DNA from: Tomocerus qinae
Lineage: Eukaryota; Arthropoda; Collembola; Entomobryomorpha; Tomoceridae
Reading direction: 5' to 3'
Assembly: GCA_020055645.1 (NCBI GenBank)
Contig: CM034548.1
Location: 18,662,001 to 18,726,000 of the forward strand
Length of the DNA stretch: 64,000 nt
The notes under the pieces are model-generated. The model had not been told where the DNA came from and did not search any database. It saw nothing but the letters and a program-made list of their open reading frames with translations. A program made the translations under genes and the position numbers. Shown piece by piece: positions 52,801 through 64,000 of the stretch (the first letter of the stretch is position 1; each line of letters starts with the position of its first letter).

Positions 52801-55800
52801 TTATAAATTGTTGTTGGCTCTAAATAGGTAGAATTTTTAGTGCAATGCATTGCCAATAATAATTAGTCCATATCACATTGCATAGGGTATGGCTACTGCA
52901 TTTACTTAAATTCTTTTTTCTCATATACCTAAGTGGTAAAGGTGTAGGAGAATTTTATATCGGAACATTAATCGTAAGTACACATTACGTTAGGGTTGGA
53001 GTAATTGTAGTATATGAAGCAGAACAAACAGAATTGCATGAAAAGGATTGCAATAAAACTGGTGACCTTTCCGCAGCAAAGACAGGGTCATGTCCAAATT
53101 CCCATTAAGTTTTATTCCAGTTTTCGTTATGAAATCTCCTGTCACCTGATAACATAAAACATGCTGGGCTCTCTGCATAGGATGACTGTCAGGAAAATAG
53201 CGAAATTGCTCGCATTGAGAGGAAATTACTCAACATATCGTTGGCTGCCTGGGATATTGTTCCACACTCGAATAATGGTTCACACACTTGACATAGTTTG
53301 CAGAGCCAATATCAAATAAGTGATTCTACATAGTTTAAGTTTAACTGCTATTCATGTTCATATCCACTCCTTTAATTTATTAAACTAAATAAATACAATT
53401 GTCTATGTATTTTTGTCCTGTTTTCTTGGGATGTGCATGATTCTGAACTATTCTCTCATTACCAGCAATTATGTCTATCATTACTGTCGTGTATTTTCCT
53501 TTGAGATTTACAACAATACGATTTGTTCCCTTATCTCCCTAGCTTATTCTATGTACTCGCCATGTACTTAATAACAGCTAACAAATAATCAGAACACTAC
53601 TACAACTATGGCTATATGCTCTCTGTGTAAAAAACCAATCTTAAATTTGTTTCTCCTTCATTCTATCATAAATAAAGTAAAAGTGAACTGAATTTGACGG
53701 CTCTTTTAATTAAATTCCTCTTCATAAGTGTAATTCTAATGGGCCATTATTTATGGGTATAAAACTAAACTCTTTCTTAACTAAAACGGAAATCCTTGTA
53801 CCAATAAAATATGTTATTAATATTAACCACTAGCTACACGTCATTATATTATTTGTTATCGTCATAATTGCTTCATAAGTACGCTACCTTCGTCTACAAC
53901 ACCTTGAAATAACTGTACAGAGGTTTATTCCTAAATTATTGATCAACATCAAGAGCAATGAGTAAGCGAAGATTATTGGGCAATGAAAAATCCCAACAAA
54001 ATAATATTTTCATGTACAGAAATTGAAAGTGGAAGTTTCTTAGAAGAAAATTGCTCCACATTAAATGAGAAACAATGAAAATGCAAGTAAATTACCATTC
54101 TATACGCACAGCATGTGCAACTGTCAATAAGACCATATCAATACCTTTTGGTAAGTAGAGTGAAAAAAAGATGAAGTAATTAAATGAGTAGAACAGGTCA
54201 TTCATGTAACATGATTGATGCCGAGTCGGTTTGACTTGACTTGTCTCTATTAAACTAGACAATATATAGTAGAATTAATAATATATAAAAACAGGTAATA
54301 TTACGTGGACTAATATTTTATCTTAGTAAATGAGTATAAGTAGAGTGATACAATTTTGCTATGCAACCTTCCCTCATCTCAATCTCGGCGTATCTAACCA
54401 TAAAACTTGATGCGTTAAATATCAGTACGTTTTTAAGGTGCATTGGAGTTTTGATTGCACCTGGGCTGGCTTGAGATCAGATATTTCATGCATTTTACAA
54501 TTCATAGCTAACATCTGTCTGTATAGGCGTACGTAGATAGCGAATAGGTAGTATGTACGTAATCACAATTGGCAAACACTAGTTTCAGTCAGATCCTGCA
54601 TGATTATATGTACAGATTTGTGTACGTCCATTAAACTAACATTGCTTACCATTTTCTTACTACCTGACCTAGTTGGAAGAGTGGTCAACTTTTGCTAGAT
54701 GACGAATACTTATCATAGCCCAAACGTAAGTAAATCGACTGCCTACCTATTGTTATATAAGGTTTGTACCTAATAGGATCTTAGTTTACTTACTATCATC
54801 TTACAACACATTACGATACATTAGTTCAAAAACCGGAATTGGCACTTTCATCAGCATTTGATTGGCCCTTCTCTTGTATTCTGTTGCAAATCCCTCTCAC
54901 CTATGCTCCTTACAGCAATCTATTATACTCTGCAGTTTATACTTTTGTTATGCGATCCCTGCATTTCTATACCTCTCATATACATACGTAAGAAGTAGCT
55001 AGATTAGATGTGCTGGCTAAACGCTCACGTAACCGTTGTTAGGATCATCTACTACCAAAATGAAGAATAGCTACACTATACATGACATAAACGACACATT
55101 CATTGTTATACACTGGCTACAACAGCCGCTATCTTCTTTCTTGTACACCGTACCTAAATCCTTACGGACCTCATACGTGTTTATATTTTGCTCACACAAC
55201 GGAGTGGAATAGATCACAATTAGCATGGATCCTAAGAGAAATAATATGCATATAAGATTGCATCCCCAATAATCCCCTGCTGAATAAATTAGAGATTTAT
55301 ACAGTAAGTACTAACCACTTATTCATCCCCACAGCTCATTCTAAAATCTGTACAGGTCTGTAAAATGTCTAGCAAAGATCTGCAAATAATAGATGCTCAA
55401 ACAGATATGCAAAGTTTGCTCATACTAACACAATGCAACGAGTTGGCAATTATGCATTGGCTTTGTGAATGGGTTTTGTGTACAAATCGACAGTCGACAC
55501 CCTTCTGTACTTTTCTCAATGACCAGATCACTATTATACGTACATTGCTCTATGCCTAGTCCTCTCCATGTATTATTGTTATTACCCAAGCTCAGTCTCA
55601 ATCTCAAATCTTAGTCTCCAAGCCATACACAACATCTCTGCCTACATCATGTCTATATTATAATAATACAGAACTGAGTTGGCATGCAGTCTTTCCGATC
55701 TATTATATTATTCACTATCTCTATTCATCCCTAGTATTTGTGAATTAGATTGGTTTGGTTGGCTGTGTAGCGATTCTATTCTATAAGTACATGCTTAAGT

Positions 55801-58800
55801 AGCTAACATAGGTAGTAGCATTGCATGAGACTCTCCTATTTCATAACTGAGAATATTTTGCAGTCGTAAATATGCAAAGTTGTTTGCATTTTCAATAGCT
55901 AAGAACTGGCTACCTGCTTATCTGGCGACGGACTAACTGTCCATTGTTGCGTTGTCCGCCGAACGTATCTTACGATAATCTGGCTGACCGTTAATTGCAA
56001 ATTTCACTTTTCATTTCTCTCCTTCCTTTGTACTAATAGTATAGATTCTATTGGTGGACTGCCATGTGGACAATTTTCGCTTGCTTTGGCTTTGACTTTG
56101 CTGTGATGATGTAGTTCTGTGTAGTACGTGCCCTCCTATCCACGCCACGAAGAAATAAGTTTTTGTTGCGGTTTCTGACTTGGATGTCGTCTCTCTGATT
56201 TAAACTACTCTCTCAGCTACAAAAATTCATATCTCACCTCCTCACAGTAGATTGAACACGAGACAGACACTTGGATTCATCTCTCTAGTGTGTTCTTCAA
56301 CTTCTGACATCCTCCCTCATGTCAGTCATTCATGATTACTCCTATCATGTCCGTATCTATATACCTATAAGAGATGTCCTATACACTATCGACAATTACT
56401 TAACCGTTTATAATATATTCTTTCAACTGTCTCTCGCACCTCTTCTCACATCCTCACGAAAGCATATCCTGAATTATATTCACTTGAATGTTAAATCACA
56501 TCCGCCTGGCTTCCTGTCAAATAAAAGCTACTTTACAAGATTCCACATACCAAAAAAAAATTAAATCTGTTTTCTCGTACATTAGGCCTAAACGTCTTGT
56601 AAAGACTACAATTATCTTCTTAATTAATAAATTTCTTCTATTTGCTACTAATTTTTAAAAGGATGACTGTTTTCCTTCTTTGTACTTTCTGTACTACATT
56701 ATACTAGTTCGTTATATCATAACTAGTTCTTCTTTATAAATGGCAAGGTGGGATAATAGCTTTAGTTGTTTTTGTCTCAACAGTTTTCTCATTCCTCGCC
56801 TAACACTACTAATGCATTAAATGTACTTGTACGTAATCGACAAGAATTTTTAATGCTGCCTATAGCTGTCGACTCAATATAAGGAGATACAAATTGATCT
56901 GTATGAGTGACGAGATGAGGAGGGCGATGTAAAGAGAATGAGACTGTGCTACTGTTTTATATAAGGATAAATGACAAGAGATAGTTAATTCAGGGGCTGA
57001 GTTACTATCACAGATGAAATCAGGTTTATATCCTTAGCGATTGGGATTAACTCATACTTAGTCAAGACAAAAGAAGAGAAAGATCATTACATTTGGCTAG
57101 AACTCTATCAGTGGGATGCAATTAAAATTCATTACACGGTGAATCAGTAGGAAATCAAGGAAATGATTCTCAAGGAGTAGAGAACATGTAATTCTATTAC
57201 TTCAATGACTAGCCCATGCATGAGCAAATAGTAACGGGACTCGTAGTATACACACAAAATGATTTTCTACAGAACTCCAACTAACTTGTTCAACAAGTAT
57301 AGATTTGCGCACGCAATACTAGCATCTAATTTCAGATAGGAACTTTGAAAATCGTGAACACCCGACGTATAATCTTTTCTTTGTTCAACGGCGAGTCTCA
57401 AATTTATTTTGGAGGCAGTATAGCTTACGTGAGAATAAAAGGGACGTTTCAATCCAAATCCAAAAGAAATCCAATGAGTGTGTCCAACACAAGGGTTTTC
57501 CGAAAAATCACAGTTCCAAAAGATATTAAATAATCGAAGCACAATGAGAGTAAGAAAACGAAAACCAAATCACAATTCTAATCAATTAAGTTGGTAGTCA
57601 AGGATAGAAAACAGGTGAGAACTGAACTGTGAGACAGCACAGCCAACAATGGTCAACACTTGAGACAATTTAGTTACTAAAATGAATTTGGTTAAGTAAC
57701 CGGTAAAGACACAAGATTGATGTTCTCATGAGGAATGGGCTTTCTCAAATAAACCATGCAGATGTAACTTTCCACGTTATAATACCTGAGGGTGGCCTTC
57801 ATGATACTTTGATGAAGAAAAGGGGTCTTTAGTCTTTACCCCCTCCTGTATATTGCATTTTATTTTATGTCAGATCGAAAGTTAGTTGAATTGGACTCCA
57901 CGGCTCTCTCTCTCTTTTACGTTACTCACACTTACTACTTACTTAGTGCTCTCCCTACTTACTTACTTAACGAACGTAGATAGATACCTTTACATTTCTT
58001 GCTTTGCTAATATTTAGCATACTACTCACACACTATATCAACTCATTCACTCTTCTCTTCTAACTCAGGCACTGTGCAATGCATTTCGCATGCATGCACT
58101 ACTGTACCCAAGATCCTATAACGAAACCAGAACAACACATATTATATCAATGTAACAACGAGTGCCTATCTACCTCCCTACATTTGCACCTATATATCCC
58201 AGTACATACGTTACCTTAAATACTCACAATTATATAAAATGCATGATCGCTTGCTAAGCCAAGTCTGCTATATAAGTACTTTGCATAATAAGTTATGTAC
58301 TCGATCATCTATTCAAATAATGGTACGTTATGTAGAACTGTCTGTGCATATATGCTAAATTATAATCTCCGTTTGTAATAATGCCTGTTATGGATTTAGT
58401 AAAAGATAGCACAAGTGTATCGTATAAGCCCATAACGTAATTTTCATTCACACTACTATTACTAAGAATTCACTCTTTTCAGAGTTTTTTTGAACAACTT
58501 CTTATCTTTGCCAGTTGTTTTGGTTTTGACGTATGCTACATAATATGATGTGGGTACAACAATGTAGAGCTTGCTTGGCTCCGTAAAAAAAGCCCGTTAA
58601 GAATCGTTGTTACAAACAGTTATGTTGTGTTGTGCCATAATGTACATTTTACATAGGTGTATAAATAAGATGTGTGGATATATTTCATTTTTGTTTGGTG
58701 CAGTATATATATGCAAGAACATGTTTTGAATTGCAAATGAAGGGACAGCCGTCGTAACGATGACCAGAGAGCAATGAGACGTAATCTTGACTTTTGCTCT

Positions 58801-61800
58801 AGTGGATATTCGTCTTCTACATGAAATGAGTAGGATGGGTTGTGTGAACATGGCTCACGTTCGTACTGATGAGCCATTTCCGGTTATGCCATCTCATTTT
58901 GACAAGTAAATACTCTTTAGATTCTGTTGTGTTAGGTTCCTGTTTCTATAATACAATTAAATATTAATTCTTAATGATCATTTAAGTAAAAACTTGTCTC
59001 GGGGGTATAGAGCACTTAACTCTCATTTACAAATACATTTGTTGCTGTCATTTCTAACTTACGTGAATAAACTTACAGTCAGTAATTAAGTGGTCATTCG
59101 AGTAAGTATCTTCGTTCAGTTGCTTCAGACATAATCGCTGGTGATTATTAAGAACATGAGTAAGCAAGGTACCCAATTATAACAACTTGAAAAGTATTTC
59201 GCAGTTGGGAAAAGACGTAAAAATAGTTTTCATCATACGCTGCCCTCTTGACATTGCATCATATTAATTAGAGAACGAGGATAAGGAAGTTACTTTATAG
59301 ACCGTGATTTCTATTGCTGGCAGATCTCACAATCAGTCTACGATGCTTAACTTACAAGGAAGGTTAGGCAAAGGGACTTGTCTTGGGAAGAGCATTTTCT
59401 CACATCTGTGCAGATATAGCCTATAAATAGAGCCATATTATATCCTATGGCATAATAAGGGTTTTCACTTCAAGGCTCATGACATTTGAGTCGAAATGAA
59501 TCATTCACACTATCTCACTATACAACTTATGGAAATTCATAATATGGCCATGCTAAATCTAAATGATTATGTAACACAGAGTGAGAAAGTGCAAGGCTTC
59601 CACGATATTTGGGAAATAAAAAATAAATTTTGGAAATTATTGGATTTATTTCTGGCATTTAATTGTAGTAACCTCGGTTAAATATTACCTAACAAAAATT
59701 GGATGGCAACGATTAGTTGTTTGGAGGTTGATAATGAGAAATGAGCCTTATTATTGCAAAAAAGTGATTTCCATTTTACAGAAGATTAGTTTTATGAAAT
59801 CTGCACAAGTATTTCATACTTGACTTTCCTTTACATCCTACCGACATACATCTGAAACAGGAGGTTATATAACGCTGCAAGGGAGCTGAAATTCTAGGAA
59901 TATTTCCAATACGTAATAACAATAACAATACGTGCGTAGTTATACATAATAATGAGATTAAATCAAAGACAACTACTCCCTAATTTCAAATGCATGTTGA
60001 AAACATAACGAAACGAATACAAACTTTTATATCTTAGTAGTAAGTATAGTTACCTACCTACTTATATAGCTAGTACACTCTAGACTGAATGCTAATGAAA
60101 AAAATGCATCTTGATCATTGAGTTCATTGATTATTTTACTCGTCTGGGAATTGGTACATATAGTACCTATATGCATATATTATTATTAAAATCCCTATTG
60201 TTATTTTTAGTTGTTCAAGTCATTCAGCAAAGAACTTGCTCACTCTCCAATAGAAGTATTTGGAAAAATGAACATGCTGTATGTATGTAGTCGTACAGGT
60301 TATTGATGTGTACGTAGTCATACTCAGGTCAAAGAATTATGTTGCACTTTAAATGAGTAAGAGTCCCACCCAAAATATTTGCAATCCAATCTGGTGAATT
60401 AGCATATTGCTGATATGATATAACAGAGAAAAATTGAGTAGTTCAACATGCACAGATAGAAAATTGATCTCGTTTTCACACACAAACCAGATAATAATCG
60501 TTACCTTTGGGTAACTAACCTACAACTGAGCGAGCAGTTGAGCTGGTGCTGTCGCAACAAAAGGTGGATCCAGCAAATACTAGTGCATTATATATTCTGA
60601 CTAATTGGGATTGTAAGTGCTTTCATTATACGATATTAGATTACAATTACAACTGCCGATACAAATACAAATGGAATGAGTATCTGTAAAAAATTAAATT
60701 AAAAAACTCAAGTGGAGCGAATTGAATATCAAATTGACAGATATCAAAAAGTGATATGCTACATAGTTAAATAGTGCAAATATTATACCTAATTGACTAG
60801 AATACTGGAAGAAAATGTTCATGATATAAAATAAAAGTCGCATTCGTGTAAACTTTGACCGCATTTCCATTTGGTACAGTTTGGTCAGCTTGGACTTGTA
60901 TAGAAAGTAGAGAGGAGCGTGAAATAGTAAATAGTAGTTATTCACTAATCATTCGTCACAAGTAAAGTACAGGCCTGACAGGCCACATCACTAATCACCA
61001 TTATTGTTTTCTATCCATTTATTTCAATTCTGAATCACTAGATGCTCATCTTCTGCTATGAAAATTATTCAGTGTATCCATATAATTAATGCCACTGATG
61101 ATCTTATTTTCTGTATTATTATATTTTATAATATCTGCTTATGCAATTAATTACTTAAATACGTGGAAGCTTATTAAAGTTCACAAGTCAACATTTTTTT
61201 ATGTCTCTATCTACAGAAAGAGTGAATGCCTTCTGCAGATATAATAAATTCCTTTTATACTGACCATTAGTGTCATACTGAATCATGACTAATATTATTC
61301 ATCATTTTATTATATTCACATCTATATGACATTTCTTTGTAAATTCATATTTCCTTACTGCTAGCTTTAAATGATCCTGTCCTATCTGCCATACAACAAA
61401 AGAAAAGGATTTTATTATGATTATTAGCATGCACAGTAAAGAACATTAATGTTATGGGCAGACTTTGCAACTTTACCTCAAGTGAATTGCAACAGGGAGT
61501 AGCAAAAGGCTCATGAAATGCTCTAACGTCTAATCAAACAGTGGGAGCAGCATAAACTATTCTCCGACAAACACAGCCGTAGCTCTAGGGAGTTGGACTA
61601 CACAGAACCGCTATTTTATTACATAATAATAAGTGAGATACAAACGACAATGCAATGCAATTGCTTTGTGAGAATTAATTGCGAATCAGGTTCAGAAAAT
61701 AAGGGGCAAGTGACCTATGCTTTCTGGCTCTGTAAATAACCTAATTAAAATTCAAAAGCTATAATAAAAATATTATAATAATAAGCATTCCATCTTATAT

Positions 61801-64000
61801 TCAAGTACAATGCCTATAACTCCATTATTTATATTCAGGAATGAGTTGCATAATTCTATTTCTTTGGTGAACTGTGCATTGAAGTGCATTTCCTTGTCCA
61901 TTGCATTAAACTATATTATGTTTTGATCCCCATTTAATGTATTATTCTTTAAACAGCCCAGATTACTATACATTTCTTGCATAATATTATATATACGACA
62001 TCTACTCCTAATGAGATTAAAAAGAATTTACATTAATTACAGTAATTATTGAGACTGAATGTAAATGAAAAAGGTGATGTAGCAATAAATCAAAATGATC
62101 GGACCACGCAACCCCATAAAATCTTTTCAAACCCTCTTTGATCCATAAATATGCAGCTATCCTTACTTTTCAATACTTCACAGAATTAAACCGCTACATT
62201 ATGTTAATTAGTTTTACCCGTTCTCAAAATTCAAATTATCCATAATTCATACTCTGGGCTGAAATTCTACTTTTTTTTATTGAAATTCTAAGTGGAGCAG
62301 CTCATTTTAAGTAAAAGTACTCGAGAAGATAGGATTTGCATAATTTCATACTAGTAAATGTTTGCAATTAAGCCACCCAGTTTATAGTGAAAAAATGTGT
62401 TGGATAAGGCACCATCGACCGACAAAAGATGAGAGGCCTTGTGGGATACTGCAGAAAGGTTTTTCTTGGGAAAATAAATCGCTTTGCGTATGGATAGCAT
62501 ACTCCAACAAAATCCACCTTACCTCATGCCATATTGCATTGTCTTAGTTAGCTGACAATTTGATACACCTTAACTTAAGCATACCACACGCACACATACA
62601 TCATGCACGTTTACTATTACAAGAAATACCACACTGCACTTTGAAACAATAATTATTGTAATTAGTCTGATTACATAGGCATAGTAACGGTGCTTATGCA
62701 AGCTGTTTAGTTTTGACTTTGAAAACTCTCCTCTGCAAGCTATAAGTAACTTAATTAAAATAATTTTTAACAATTCTTAATATAGAATACAATGGATAAT
62801 GGAAATTAGTATCCTGGATGAAAACGTATAGTTGAATTATTCATAGTTTAATTAAAATGGTACCCTAAAACCTACAAGACCTAGATTGTAGTATATCGCA
62901 TGATATTATGAAATGTAATGTGCATACCTGTATGCAGGTACTTTTATTGTCGATGATGAATGAATCATTAATTACTGACTACTGACTACTGTTACAGTAA
63001 TGCCAAAGATTTCTACACATCAGAGAATAATCTTTTGAAATTTAGTGCAGTATTTATGGAATAATTATTCAAATATTTTTATTATTTAAAATGCAACACA
63101 TTAATAATTATAATATTGATAAATTGTATAATTGGGTAAATGGAATATAACGAATATTGATTTTAAAAATGTTTTAAGGAACTACATATTAATAGTGGAA
63201 GTTGTACCTTGTGTCATTCATTTTCATAGTACTATAAGCAAATCTGAGGCAAAATCCAGCTTTCAGTAAAATAGCAGGTGTATATTTATTTAGTTCACGC
63301 TACAGTCTCATTGTCACTTTCCTCTAACTTGACTCTATTGGATGTTTGTCTGAGTTTGTCGTTGATAATCTATATGGAGTACATAATCTGCATAAAGTAG
63401 TAGACATAAAAGTAACATTCTAAGCAGTTGTGGTCACACTCACACTCACAGATATTGTACTCCTTGCAATAAGAAATAATTTATCTACCCTCTGTACCTG
63501 TAAATTGTGTAATTGTCTGATATCATAATTTACATAGATGGATATCAATAAGTACCTCAGAAAGGTGGTCACTCCGTCATGGAGTAAAATAAAATCCTTT
63601 GAAAGATCTGTTCAGCGATTAATTAGTTTCTTATCATCGAAAAATTGAAATCAAGAATGGTTTTTTAATTAATTCAAATGAATTATTTTCAGGTAAATCT
63701 ACTACTTCTAGCACCTACATGAAAAGGTATACTGTAATAGTATTCTTAGAGAAGCCTCATGATTCATCATTATTTTAAAGTTGCATAACATGTTCTTAAA
63801 ACAGATTTATAAATAAGATATATGTTTAAATTTAACATGTGTCTACGCAATTATGTGTAGCTTGTTTCTATTTTGGTTGCAAATTCTGTCCCATTAAGTG
63901 TGATAATAAAAAAATGTGCGTACAATTAACAAGTATAATTAAAAGGTTATATAAACCGAGTGAAAAGTTTATTGTTGTTGATACGAAGCATTTCACATTG
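49801..64000. other. No supportable gene; upstream flank of the secreted gene
   Basis: Only short AT-driven frames are present. Simple repeats include (CT) near 57904-57915 and (ACTT) near 57957-57970. The region may contain the noncoding first exon and promoter of the minus-strand gene, but I could not identify them. The frames at 52878-53178 and 57267-57542 were inspected and not accepted. Confidence 0.6.

Noticed and set aside
52878-53178. Opposing frames with a hydrophobic start on the plus strand
   Set aside because: Composition is not clearly coding, downstream sequence is closed by stops, and no family could be recognised.
57267-57542. 91-codon minus-strand frame with mixed composition
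   Set aside because: Overlapped by an open plus frame; no motif, no splice context.

Overview
This is eukaryotic DNA, most likely from an arthropod and probably an insect or another hexapod. It is AT-rich and intron-bearing, with canonical GT/AG splice sites and short introns (73-200 bp) next to multi-kilobase ones. There are no operons, ribosome binding sites, CRISPR arrays or prokaryotic features. The clearest phylogenetic clue is a large secreted mucin with von Willebrand factor type C (VWC) domains and an RGD tripeptide. Its architecture matches arthropod tenectin (Tnc), an integrin ligand known from insects. I cannot name the species.

Layout. 1-14030: no supportable gene; it may hold the unseen 5' exon(s) of Tnc. 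14031-29666 (+): Tnc, seven exons that join in one reading frame and encode about 3,021 residues, lacking only the start/signal-peptide exon. Its core is a 6.8-kb exon encoding a cysteine-free Ser/Thr/acidic region, with about 17 tandem repeats of 28-30 residues. Five complete ten-cysteine VWC domains and a terminal half-VWC surround this core, and the RGD is in VWC5. 29759-30520 (-): a decayed open frame of unknown origin, antisense to the probable Tnc 3' UTR. 30600-44780: no supportable gene. 44818-49775 (-): a three-exon gene for a 404-residue secreted protein that I do not recognise. It has a signal peptide, two furin-type sites, a single CPC motif as its only cysteines, and a long Gly/Ala/Val/Thr-rich C-terminal region that looks like amphipathic helix. 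49790-64000: no supportable gene.

How they relate. The two genes converge and lie about 14 kb apart. Both products should enter the secretory pathway. Tnc is expected in the apical or luminal extracellular matrix as a mucin-like integrin ligand. The second product may be a processed secreted protein that associates with lipid or matrix. Nothing in the sequence shows that they act together.

For novelty, the best candidates are the unrecognised secreted gene, the young higher-order repeat array inside Tnc, and the decayed antisense frame. No tRNA, rRNA or intact transposon could be supported by eye.
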